From: Ruminococcaceae bacterium UBA5391
GTDB lineage: Bacteria; Bacillota; Clostridia; Oscillospirales; Acutalibacteraceae
DNA length: 8,172 bases
NCBI GenBank assembly: GCA_002410755.1
Contig: DHOL01000001.1
Location: forward strand, 9,660 to 17,831
Reading direction: 5' to 3'
Shown: in pieces, positions 1-6,278 of the stretch
Position numbering within the stretch: the stretch's first letter is position 1
How the letters are laid out: each line of letters opens with the position of its first letter
The notes under the pieces: model-generated
What the model saw: the letters and a program-made list of their open reading frames with translations, nothing else
Told to the model about the DNA's origin: nothing
Databases searched by the model: none
Translations under genes and position numbers: made by a program

Positions 1-23
1 AAATGGAGGGCGCCATCGGCTGA
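1..23 (+). CDS. sufB: SufB C-terminus (partial, 3' end only)
   Basis: The first bases read, in frame, Met-Glu-Gly-Ala-Ile-Gly followed by TGA at 21-23. SufB proteins typically end in a MEG(S/A)(I/V)G-like tail, and a sufD start follows 20 nt later, so this is read as the last codons of sufB, the scaffold subunit of the SufBCD Fe-S assembly complex. Everything else of the gene lies to the left of the window. The call rests on six residues plus gene order (sufB-sufD-sufS-sufU is common in Firmicutes) and cannot be tested further here. Confidence 0.8.
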
Positions 24-43
24 GCCGCAGGCGAAAACAATCA

Positions 44-1135
44 ATGAATTTGTCTTTGGATCAAGTAAATATTATGCCGGCGCCAACCTGGCGCTGGCTT
101 GGAATCAATTCAGTGCCGCTGAAGGGGTCTGTTCCGGATTTCCTGCCCTATTCAGGGGAACCTCTTTCTGCGCTGCCGGAAGGTGTGTTGATTTCCAATG
201 GGCCTTTCCTGGGTGCAGAGCCGGAAACCGGAATGGGAGGGGAAGCCGCCGACTTCGTAAAAGAAAACAGCACGTACGGCCTTTCGCTGCATGTGGGACC
301 GGGCGTGAAAGTGAAGAAGCCTATATCCCTTAATTTCCTTTTGGATGAAAAGAATCCGGCGCTTGCAGATGACATAGAAGTCATTGCGGATGAAGGCAGC
401 GAAGTTACCATTGTGATGAGCTATCATTCTGCGGAAGAGCTAAAGGGCTTCCATGGCGGACTGACTAAACTGCACGCTGCGAAGGGCGCCGTAATCCACC
501 TTGTGCAGGTTCAGCTCCTCGGCAGCCAGTGTGTCCACTTTGACAATATTGGTGCTGCTGCCGGTAAGGGTGCTTCCATTGATATTATCCAGGCCGAGCT
601 CGGAGCAGGGAAAGTGTTTTCCGGCATAAAGACACGCCTGGATGGAACAGGCAGCAACCTTGATATTAACACAATTTACTTTGGCGACGGCAGTCGTTCC
701 ATTGATATGAATTACCTTGCTGAACATGCGGGCTGCAAAACAAAGAGTGAAATTCATGTTGGCGGTGCTTTGCTGGACCGGAGCGGGAAAACGTTCCGGG
801 GGACGATTAACTTTCTGAAAGGCGCCAAGCGCTCGGTCGGGCATGAAAGCGAATTTAATCTGCTTTTCAGTCCGAAAGTGCGTTGCCGCACAGCACCCCT
901 GATTCTCTGCTCGGAAGAGGATGTGGACGGCCAGCATGCCGCAGCAACAGGGAGAATCGACGCACAGCGCCTGTTTTATCTGATGTCCCGCGGGCTGAGC
1001 GAGATGGACGCCAAAAAGCTGCTGATTGAGGCACAGTTCCGGCCAGTGACGGACCGCATCCCCGACGAATCCCTCCGTGCAGCAGTTACGGACTATGTGA
1101 AAGTGAGGCTGACGAAGTTTGAACCCGTGGGCTAA
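44..1135 (+). CDS. sufD: Fe-S cluster assembly protein SufD
   Basis: A 363-residue SufB/SufD-family beta-helix protein, cytosolic, which pairs with SufB and the ATPase SufC in the SufBC2D scaffold where Fe-S clusters are built. Visible marks are the N-terminal MPAPTWRWLG segment (residues 11-20) typical of SufD, and a C-terminal core with EEDVDGQH, ATGRID and RLFYLMSRGL (about 291-318). His298 matches the conserved SufD histidine implicated in cluster formation at the SufB-SufD interface. At 363 residues it is too short for SufB (about 465) and normal for SufD. The ATG at 44 lies 20 nt after the sufB stop with only a weak purine-rich site. A second ATG at 74 (Met11) is possible, but the upstream ten residues fit the family. 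Its last 17 nt overlap the sufS start, so the genes are probably coupled. Confidence 0.93.
   Translation: MNLSLDQVNIMPAPTWRWLGINSVPLKGSVPDFLPYSGEPLSALPEGVLISNGPFLGAEPETGMGGEAADFVKENSTYGLSLHVGPGVKVKKPISLNFLLDEKNPALADDIEVIADEGSEVTIVMSYHSAEELKGFHGGLTKLHAAKGAVIHLVQVQLLGSQCVHFDNIGAAAGKGASIDIIQAELGAGKVFSGIKTRLDGTGSNLDINTIYFGDGSRSIDMNYLAEHAGCKTKSEIHVGGALLDRSGKTFRGTINFLKGAKRSVGHESEFNLLFSPKVRCRTAPLILCSEEDVDGQHAAATGRIDAQRLFYLMSRGLSEMDAKKLLIEAQFRPVTDRIPDESLRAAVTDYVKVRLTKFEPVG
1103..1108 (+). promoter_or_regulatory. Ribosome binding site for sufS inside sufD
   Basis: GTGAGG lies 10 nt before the TTG codon at 1119. A stop codon in the sufS frame at 1110-1112 leaves this TTG as the only usable start upstream of the conserved N-terminal region, so the site and the stop together fix the unusual start. 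Confidence 0.7.
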
Positions 1136-2345
1136 GGATTTTCCGATCCTGAATCAGACGATGAACGGCAAACGCCTGGTTTACCTTGACAATGCTGCAA
1201 CGTCGCAGCGCCCCTTGCAGGTTATCCATGCGGTGGATGAGTTTTACCGTACGCAAAACGCGAATCCACACCGCGGCCTTTATGAGCTTAGCGTGCAGGC
1301 TACTCAGCGCTATGAGGGGGCACGCAGCACGATTGCAAAGTTTATTGGTGCGAAAAAAGACTGCGAAGTCATTTTCACGCGAAATGCAAGCGAGGCCCTT
1401 AACCTTGTCGCTTACAGCTATGGCCTGACTTTTTTGAAGAAAGACGACGAGATTGCCCTGCCCGTGAGCGAACATCACAGCAACCTTGTCCCATGGCAGA
1501 TGGTCGCGAAGGCGAAAGGCGCAAAGCTTGTATATCTTTATCCGGATGCAGAGGGACATCTTCCTGAAAAGGAAATCAACTCGAAAATCACAGAGAAAAC
1601 AAAGCTTGTTGCCATAGCGCACGTTTCCAATGTGCTCGGCTCTGTTTATCCGGTGCGGAAAATTGCGGACAAGGCCCATTCCGTAGGTGCAGTTGTTGTG
1701 GTAGACTGTGCACAGAGCATCCCGCATATGCGGGTGGACGTGCAGGAACTTGGCGCCGATTTTATGGCATTTTCCGGCCATAAAATGATGGCCCCAATGG
1801 GTATTGGTGTCCTGTACGGCAGGGAAGAGCTTCTTAACAAAATGCCGCCGTTCCTGCGCGGCGGGGAAATGATTGAGTATGTCCATGAGCAGGATGCGAC
1901 TTTTGCGCCGCTGCCGGAAAAGTTTGAGGCCGGTACACAGAATGCCGGAGGCGCAGTCGGCCTGGAAGCGGCGGTTCGTTATCTTGAAGGGATAGGCTAT
2001 GAGCGCATTCATCGGACGGAGCGGGAGCTTCTCAATTATGCGCTTGATGGCCTTGCGGAAATCCCGCATGTCACCGTATACGGCGGGACAAAAAACCGCG
2101 AAAACCGCTGCGGTGTTATTTCGTTCAATGTGGATGGAGTCCATCCGCATGATGTTGCCAGCATCCTTGACGCAGGAGGCGTGGCAATCCGCGCCGGGCA
2201 CCATTGTGCGCAGCCGATGATGGAATACCTGAAGATCAATGCGACGTGCCGTGCAAGCTTTTATTTCTATAATACGAAAGACGACGTGGATGTCTTCCTT
2301 GAGAATCTGAAAAAAGTCAGGGGGTGGCTTGGCCTTGGAACTTAA
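1119..2345 (+). CDS. sufS: Cysteine desulfurase SufS (class II, PLP-dependent)
   Basis: A 408-residue aminotransferase class V enzyme that converts cysteine to alanine and holds the released sulfur as a persulfide, which it passes to SufU. PLP-binding residues can be placed: His119 in SEHHSN stacks on the cofactor, Asp196 and Gln199 in VDCAQS contact it, and Lys222 in FSGHKM forms the Schiff base. The active-site cysteine is Cys363 in RAGHHCAQP, the class II (SufS) form of the loop. The loop after Lys222 reads MMAPMG, with Ala where many relatives have Gly. Length is normal for the family. The start is TTG, forced by an in-frame stop 7 nt upstream. The gene overlaps sufD by 17 nt and overlaps the start of sufU. 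Confidence 0.96.
   Translation: MNPWAKDFPILNQTMNGKRLVYLDNAATSQRPLQVIHAVDEFYRTQNANPHRGLYELSVQATQRYEGARSTIAKFIGAKKDCEVIFTRNASEALNLVAYSYGLTFLKKDDEIALPVSEHHSNLVPWQMVAKAKGAKLVYLYPDAEGHLPEKEINSKITEKTKLVAIAHVSNVLGSVYPVRKIADKAHSVGAVVVVDCAQSIPHMRVDVQELGADFMAFSGHKMMAPMGIGVLYGREELLNKMPPFLRGGEMIEYVHEQDATFAPLPEKFEAGTQNAGGAVGLEAAVRYLEGIGYERIHRTERELLNYALDGLAEIPHVTVYGGTKNRENRCGVISFNVDGVHPHDVASILDAGGVAIRAGHHCAQPMMEYLKINATCRASFYFYNTKDDVDVFLENLKKVRGWLGLGT
2319..2324 (+). promoter_or_regulatory. Ribosome binding site deciding the sufU start
   Basis: AGGGGG, within a longer AGGGGGTGG stretch, sits inside the end of sufS. It is 4 nt from a TTG at 2329 but 10 nt from a second in-frame TTG at 2335. The wider spacing is more usual and equals that of the sufS site, so 2335 is preferred as the sufU start. 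Confidence 0.55.
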
Positions 2346-2769
2346 TCAGATTTATACGCAGATTTTGACAGAGCACAATAATTCCAGCCGGAATAAGCAC
2401 CATATTGACAATCCGACGGTAAGCCTTAAGGGTGTCAATCCGAGCTGCGGGGATGAGATTACCCTTGAGTTGCGCGAAAAGGACGGCATCATTGAAGATG
2501 CCGGGTTTACCGGTATTGGCTGTGCAATTTCACAAGCTTCCGCTTCCATTATGATTGACCTCATTAAGGGGAAAACAACAAAGGAAGCACTGCATCTTGC
2601 CAATCTGTTTTTTGGCATGATAAAGGGTGAAGTCACGGATGAAAAACAGCTGGAAGAGCTGGATGAAGCCATAGCACTCAAAGATATCTCCCATATGCCG
2701 GCGCGTGTGAAATGTGCTGTCCTTGGCTGGCACACGCTGGAAAATGCAGTCAAAGGCGAAAAAAAGTAA
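2335..2769 (+). CDS. sufU: SufU, zinc-dependent sulfur acceptor for SufS
   Basis: A protein of 144 residues (146 if TTG 2329 is used), cytosolic, of the IscU/SufU fold. In Firmicutes SufU takes the persulfide sulfur from SufS by zinc-ligand exchange and delivers it to the SufBCD scaffold. The zinc ligands are all present: Cys38 and Asp40 in NPSCGD, Cys63 in GIGCAIS and Cys127 in ARVKCAVLGW. The extra segment of about 20 residues between the second and third cysteines (GKTTKEALHL through the MIKGEV region) separates SufU from IscU. Placement directly after sufS, overlapping its last codons by 11 nt from the preferred start, supports pairing of the two. No strong terminator follows, so transcripts may continue into the hydrolase gene. 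Confidence 0.94.
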   Translation: MELNQIYTQILTEHNNSSRNKHHIDNPTVSLKGVNPSCGDEITLELREKDGIIEDAGFTGIGCAISQASASIMIDLIKGKTTKEALHLANLFFGMIKGEVTDEKQLEELDEAIALKDISHMPARVKCAVLGWHTLENAVKGEKK

Positions 2770-2828
2770 AAAGCATTCTTGCTGCTCCCCCGAAATTTCC
2801 AGCACATGGCAGCGGAATACGGAAATTT

Positions 2829-2883
2829 TTCTGCCGTGTCATGCCAAAAGGAAAGCATGTTTCCCTAAGGCGGAAAGGCAGAA
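2829..2883 (+). ncRNA. Possible three-way-junction leader structure
   Basis: Within the 141-nt gap between sufU and the hydrolase, three helices nest without overlap. The outer stem is TTCTGCC (2829-2835) with GGCAGAA (2877-2883). One inner stem is CATGC (2840-2844) with GCATG (2855-2859). The other is TTTCC (2860-2864) with GGAAA (2872-2876). The inner stems abut each other, and the second abuts the outer one. The structure ends 15 nt before the Shine-Dalgarno of the next gene, so it could act in the 5' leader. A further weak stem (2793-2800 with 2821-2828) lies just upstream. The helices are short and could arise by chance. I do not recognise a known riboswitch class. Confidence 0.25.
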
Positions 2884-2910
2884 GGACGTCAGATAAATGA
2901 GGTGCCCAAA

Positions 2911-3720
2911 ATGAAAATCGTCAAATTTCAGCCAAACCCCGACAGCAATGCCCATGTGACAGGCTTTCTCCATGAAGTTTCCGAAAATATACCGAACCGC
3001 AGGGAGCGCCCCTGTGTGGTGATTTGTCCAGGCGGCGGATATACTCTTCTTTCAGACCGCGAAGCCGAGCCGCCCGCAATGATGTTTTACGCGAAGGGTT
3101 ATCAGGTATTTATCCTGTATTACTCCATTGGTGATAAAATCGGAGAGATGCGGCCGGTTGTTGATGCTTCACTTACGATGATAAAAATCCGTGAGAACAG
3201 TGAGCAGTGGCATGTTATTCCAAATAGAATCGCCATGCTGGGGTTTTCTGCGGGCGGCCATGTTACAGCGTGCCTTGGAACGCTTTGGGACAGCCCGGAA
3301 CTGAAGGCAAAGGTCGACACGAAGGGCGGCCTCAACCGGCCTGATGCAATTATCCTCTGCTATGCTGTGCTGACCGGTGGAAAGTTTGTTGATTCACCTG
3401 TTGCCTATACCATGTGCGGAGGCAAACCAACGCAGGAGCAAATATGTTTTTTCTCGCCTGAAAAACAGGTCAGCGAAAAAACGCCGCCGACGTTCTTATG
3501 GCATACCTTTGAAGACGACTATGTGCCGGTTGATAATACCATCCTCTTTGTTTCAGCGCTGCAAAAACATAATATCCCGTTTGAGTGCCATATTTTCCAG
3601 AAGGGAAGGCATGGCATGTCTGTCTGTACAAGAGAATCAAATACGCCGAATGCCCACAATGCACAGTGGGTTCCGCTGTGTATGGAATGGCTGGGCAATC
3701 TTTTCGATTTTCCCGACTGA
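2911..3720 (+). CDS. Alpha/beta-hydrolase, acetylesterase-like (BD-FAE / Aes type)
   Basis: A 269-residue cytosolic alpha/beta-hydrolase, with no signal peptide. The oxyanion-hole motif PGGGY is at residues 40-44. The nucleophile elbow GFSAGGH places Ser113, the acid is Asp202 in HTFEDDYVPV, and His234 in KGRHGMS completes the triad. The arrangement matches small-molecule or carbohydrate esterases often annotated as xylan acetylesterase-like proteins; the actual substrate is unknown. The ATG at 2911 is preferred because GAGGTG (2899-2904) is a good Shine-Dalgarno 6 nt upstream. A GTG at 2902 in the same frame lies inside that site. The gene follows sufU by 141 nt in the same direction and is closed by the terminator at 3741. 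Co-transcription with suf is possible, but a functional link is not obvious. Confidence 0.85.
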   Translation: MKIVKFQPNPDSNAHVTGFLHEVSENIPNRRERPCVVICPGGGYTLLSDREAEPPAMMFYAKGYQVFILYYSIGDKIGEMRPVVDASLTMIKIRENSEQWHVIPNRIAMLGFSAGGHVTACLGTLWDSPELKAKVDTKGGLNRPDAIILCYAVLTGGKFVDSPVAYTMCGGKPTQEQICFFSPEKQVSEKTPPTFLWHTFEDDYVPVDNTILFVSALQKHNIPFECHIFQKGRHGMSVCTRESNTPNAHNAQWVPLCMEWLGNLFDFPD

Positions 3721-3740
3721 TGAAGGAAACTGGTCCATAA

Positions 3741-3773
3741 AAAATCCGCAGGACTTTGTATCCTGCGGATTTT
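3741..3773. terminator. Bidirectional rho-independent terminator
   Basis: A perfect 13-bp inverted repeat, AAAATCCGCAGGA (3741-3753) with TCCTGCGGATTTT (3761-3773), has a 7-nt loop. It lies between the ends of two convergent genes (stops at 3720 + and 3786 -). On the minus strand the stem is followed by six T, on the plus strand by four T, so it can stop transcription from both sides and is probably stronger for the minus-strand unit. Confidence 0.93.
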
Positions 3774-3785
3774 GTAGCTTTCTGG

Positions 3786-4445
3786 TTATAAGAGAACGCC
3801 ATACACAATCATAGACTGTGCAAGCAGGTAGGTAACCATCACAGGAATATGGAAAGCTCTTCCGGCTTTCCGGTAAAGCTGAAGGGCCAGCATGGAATCT
3901 GATGCGACAAAGAACAGGGAGCCAAGGAACGTCAGCCAGAATCCGTTTCCCCTTGCGTAACCACAGCGAAGCATTGCGGAAAAGCTCATTGTCAGCAGGC
4001 AGACCATGTAAAGAATCACTGCAAGTTTTTCTTTCCCCCGCACGAATGGCAGCAAAGTACGGGAGGCAATAACACCGTAGGCAAAATAGGCCAAGGCCAG
4101 CAGCCATACCGCTGGTGGCACTGCGCGGAGCTCAAGGGGCCTTAAGAACCCGATAATATAGAAAATGTGGCCAAAGAGAAACGAAGCCAGCCCAAGGAGA
4201 AAAGCTTTTCCATGGCCAAGAAGAAATGTATCCCCTAGGAAGCCGCAGAAAAGCGCCAGAACGATAAAAGCATCCGGCTTTTTCCCCATTGCCGAAGCAC
4301 TAAGCCAGTAAAAGCAGAGCAGAAGAGGCATTAAAAGAGGTTTTACAATGCTTTCTGCCGTGGCATTACCAGAGCCGATTGCAAGGAAATCGGTTGCAGA
4401 ACAAACGAAAAAAGCGAGGGGAACCACAAAACGCAGCCAATCCAT
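3786..4445 (-). CDS. YhhN-family integral membrane protein, probable lysoplasmalogenase
   Basis: A 219-residue, very hydrophobic protein with about seven to eight predicted membrane segments. Members of the YhhN/TMEM86 family, where tested, hydrolyse the vinyl-ether bond of lysoplasmalogens. Family marks are KPLLMPLL (35-42), GDTFLL with Asp72, FLFGHIFYI (90-97 region) and GSLFFVASDSMLA with Asp183 near the end. The two conserved aspartates expected for catalysis are therefore present. Many anaerobic Clostridia make plasmalogens, so the activity makes sense here. The gene starts 26 nt after the HD-domain gene and shares its transcript, ending at the 3741-3773 terminator. The specific activity is inferred from the family only; no closer paralogue information is available. 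Confidence 0.85.
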   Translation of the reverse strand: MDWLRFVVPLAFFVCSATDFLAIGSGNATAESIVKPLLMPLLLCFYWLSASAMGKKPDAFIVLALFCGFLGDTFLLGHGKAFLLGLASFLFGHIFYIIGFLRPLELRAVPPAVWLLALAYFAYGVIASRTLLPFVRGKEKLAVILYMVCLLTMSFSAMLRCGYARGNGFWLTFLGSLFFVASDSMLALQLYRKAGRAFHIPVMVTYLLAQSMIVYGVLL

Positions 4446-4471
4446 CCCATTTTTTCCCGTAGCCTTTCCTG

Positions 4472-5038
4472 CTATATTCCGAGTTCATCCGCAAGGGACT
4501 GCATTGCGGCAATCGTTCGGGTAAAAAGGTCATCTAAGGTCCACCCGAGCATATCCGCACCCTGACGGATGACTTCACGGGAACAGCCGGCTGCAAACGA
4601 AGGCTGCTTAAACTTTTTCTTTAATGATTTCAGTGAAACTTCACGCACACTTTTGGTAGGGTGCATCAGCGCTACAGCGCCAATCAGGCCGGTCAACTCA
4701 TCTGTTGCAAAAAGGATTTTTTCCATGGTATGCTCCGGCTTTACATCGCAAACCTGTCCGTAGCCGTGGCTGGCTACCGCATGGATTAACCGCTCATCAA
4801 CGCCATGGGCGCGCAGAATTTCCTGTTCCTTGAGGCAATGCTGCTCCGGAAACTGCTCATAGTCAAGGTCGTGCAGCAATCCGGCGACTTTCCAGAAATC
4901 CACATTTTCCGGATCGTATTCTTTCGCAAAGTATCCCATTACACCGGAGACAATTTTTGCATGCTTTAAATGGAATGGCTCTTTGTTGTATTCTTCCAAA
5001 AGCTTCTGCGCTTCCGGGAGGGTTGGTACTTTCCCCAT
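4472..5038 (-). CDS. HD-domain phosphohydrolase-like protein (COG2316 type)
   Basis: A 188-residue soluble protein with an HD-superfamily metal site: His26 (LKHAKIV), His56-Asp57 (GLLHDLDYEQ), His91 (SHGYG) and Asp113 (FATDELTG). Such proteins are metal-dependent phosphohydrolases. The substrate of this small group is not known, so no pathway is proposed. It is the first gene of a two-gene minus-strand unit with the YhhN protein. GAAAGGA lies about 13 nt before the ATG, slightly far for a Shine-Dalgarno site. A good sigma-A promoter lies at 5118-5090. Divergent from the deacetylase gene, with 291 nt between the starts. Confidence 0.85.
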   Translation of the reverse strand: MGKVPTLPEAQKLLEEYNKEPFHLKHAKIVSGVMGYFAKEYDPENVDFWKVAGLLHDLDYEQFPEQHCLKEQEILRAHGVDERLIHAVASHGYGQVCDVKPEHTMEKILFATDELTGLIGAVALMHPTKSVREVSLKSLKKKFKQPSFAAGCSREVIRQGADMLGWTLDDLFTRTIAAMQSLADELGI

Positions 5039-5089
5039 CTTTATTTTCCAGTCCTTTCAGATAGAATTTCAGGAGAGAACGATAGTGCT

Positions 5090-5118
5090 ATCTTATCCGG
5101 TTTTACTTTGCCTGTCAA
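5090..5118 (-). promoter_or_regulatory. Sigma-A type promoter of the HD / YhhN unit
   Basis: On the minus strand a perfect -35 TTGACA (plus coordinates 5113-5118) is separated by exactly 17 bp from TAAGAT (5090-5095), a 4/6 match to the -10. The start would fall near 5083, giving a leader of about 45 nt. A small palindrome, GATAG-TG-CTATC (5081-5092), overlaps the -10 and start region and could be an operator, though its arms are only 5 bp. Confidence 0.65.
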
Positions 5119-5120
5119 CA

Positions 5121-5153
5121 AAAGATTATGCCCTTTCGCGGGGCTTAATCTTT
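5121..5153. terminator. Terminator-like hairpin in the divergent intergenic region
   Basis: AAAGATTA-T-GCCC (5121-5133) pairs with GGGC-T-TAATCTTT (5141-5153): 12 base pairs with one T-T mismatch and a 7-nt loop. On the minus strand the stem runs into CTTTTGTT. It lies just upstream of the -35 of the HD promoter, so it is not part of that leader and may insulate the unit from upstream transcription. A second inverted repeat, ATGATA (5159-5164) with TATCAT (5174-5179), follows. The rest of 5180-5329 is AT-rich and holds a TTGACA at 5259-5264, but without a convincing -10 at the right distance for the deacetylase gene. Confidence 0.4.
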
Positions 5154-5329
5154 GCTCTATGATACCACTACTATATCATGTTTCAAATCAGCCGTAAATA
5201 CAGAAATTTACAGCTACCCATGCTGCCAGTGCGAATTTTAGCGGCCCGGCTATAGATTTTGACAATTATAAAATAGGATTTTGATGTTCTGCATATACAT
5301 AAAAATAAAGCGAAAGGAGTAATGGGGAA

Positions 5330-6109
5330 ATGTATTACACCGTGACGAAAAAGCGAATCTTCGCCGCGCTGCTGTTTGTGCTGGCTGCCGTCCTGGCTGT
5401 ATGCGGCTGTCTGTATGAGACACGCTCCGTGCAGGCTGCTGCCCATAAGAAGGAACTGCCAATTTATAATATTAAGACAAATGAAAAAAAAATTGCGATC
5501 TCTTTTGATGCAGCATGGGGAAATGAAGAGACTCAGCAATTAATTGACATTCTTAAAGAATACAACGTAAAAACGACTTTCTTTGTTGTCGGCGCCTGGG
5601 TTGACAAATACCCGGAATCGGTGCGGGCGCTTGCAGCAGCAGGGCATGAAGTCTGCAACCATTCTAATACACATCCCCACATGCCGAAACTTTCTCAGGC
5701 CGAAATGCAGTCTCAGATAACCACATGCAATGAAAAAATCAAAGCGATTACCGGAACGGCTCCAATCCTGTTCCGTCCACCGTATGGTGACTATAATGAT
5801 AACTTAATCCGCACGGTGAATGGGCTTAAAATGTACCCGGTGCAGTGGAGCGTAGACAGCCTTGATTGGCAGAACCCCACGCCGCAGCAGATTGCCAGCC
5901 GTGTGCTCTCCGCTGTAAAGCCGGGCTCGATTGTGCTTTTCCACAACGGCGCGAAGAACACGCCCGCCGCACTGCCGACAGTCCTCAAAACGCTGCAGGC
6001 GGAAGGCTATCAGATCATTCCCGTTTCACAACTGATTTACAAGAGCAATTATACTATTGACAGCAGCGGGATGCAGATTCCCACTTTCCTGACTTCTTCG
6101 CAAAGATGA
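5330..6109 (+). CDS. PdaB-like polysaccharide deacetylase (CE4, NodB fold), secreted or membrane-anchored
   Basis: A 259-residue protein. Residues 1-28 form a basic N-terminus plus one hydrophobic segment (signal or anchor), and an alanine-rich stretch at 35-38 could be a cleavage site. The NodB domain spans about 54-236: SFDAAWG (58-64), HSNTH (111-115, metal histidines), RPPYGDY (149-155), DSLDW (176-180) and LFHN (202-206). Asp60 is the likely catalytic base. The usual second Asp of the TFDD motif is Ala61, and the FDxxWG form is typical of the PdaB group, which acts on spore peptidoglycan; deacetylase activity is therefore not assured. The start at 5330 has AAGGAG 10 nt upstream. An ATG at 5322 gives only a seven-codon frame. 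A sporulation role is inferred from the family. Confidence 0.85.
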   Translation: MYYTVTKKRIFAALLFVLAAVLAVCGCLYETRSVQAAAHKKELPIYNIKTNEKKIAISFDAAWGNEETQQLIDILKEYNVKTTFFVVGAWVDKYPESVRALAAAGHEVCNHSNTHPHMPKLSQAEMQSQITTCNEKIKAITGTAPILFRPPYGDYNDNLIRTVNGLKMYPVQWSVDSLDWQNPTPQQIASRVLSAVKPGSIVLFHNGAKNTPAALPTVLKTLQAEGYQIIPVSQLIYKSNYTIDSSGMQIPTFLTSSQR

Positions 6110-6173
6110 GGGATTGCGCATTCTGAGTCCGCCGCTAGGCGGGTTCCGGCACAGCCATACGGAGTGCCCAAAA

Positions 6174-6195
6174 GGCACCGGCTTTTGCCGGTGCC
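6174..6195. terminator. Strong GC hairpin after the deacetylase gene
   Basis: GGCACCGGC (6174-6182) and GCCGGTGCC (6187-6195) form a perfect 9-bp stem with a TTTT loop, 65 nt past the deacetylase stop. No T-run follows on the plus strand. On the minus strand TTTT follows the stem, so it looks more like a minus-strand terminator. GTGCC at 6164-6168 could compete for GGCAC, and CCGGC at 6146-6150 for GCCGG. A weaker CCGCC/GGCGG hairpin lies at 6129-6142. It may end the deacetylase transcript by pausing or stabilise its 3' end. Confidence 0.45.
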
Positions 6196-6243
6196 AAATC
6201 GCCCTAATATGCCCTGACTTTTCCTAAAACTGCCAAATCCCCC

Positions 6244-6271
6244 TTGACTATCTTCCCAAATGCGGTATAAT
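6244..6271 (+). promoter_or_regulatory. Sigma-A promoter of the noncoding RNA gene
   Basis: TTGACT (6244-6249), 16 bp, then TATAAT (6266-6271): 5/6 and 6/6 matches to consensus, among the best promoters in the window. It points into a region without a convincing gene, with initiation expected at about 6278-6281. A short direct repeat, TGCCAAATC, occurs upstream at 6192-6200 and 6231-6239. Confidence 0.75.
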
Positions 6272-6278
6272 TACCCTT

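Noticed and set aside
148..937. Long open frames on the minus strand opposite sufD
   Set aside because: Translations show no recognisable domain and lie fully opposite a well-supported gene; they are coding shadows.
1086..2204. A 372-codon minus-strand open frame opposite sufS
   Set aside because: Length alone is impressive, but the sequence has no family features and mirrors the codon pattern of sufS, whose active-site motifs are complete.
5322..5345. Seven-codon frame starting at ATG 5322 before the deacetylase
   Set aside because: The ATG is only 2 nt from the Shine-Dalgarno and the peptide has no leader-peptide character; the start at 5330 fits better.
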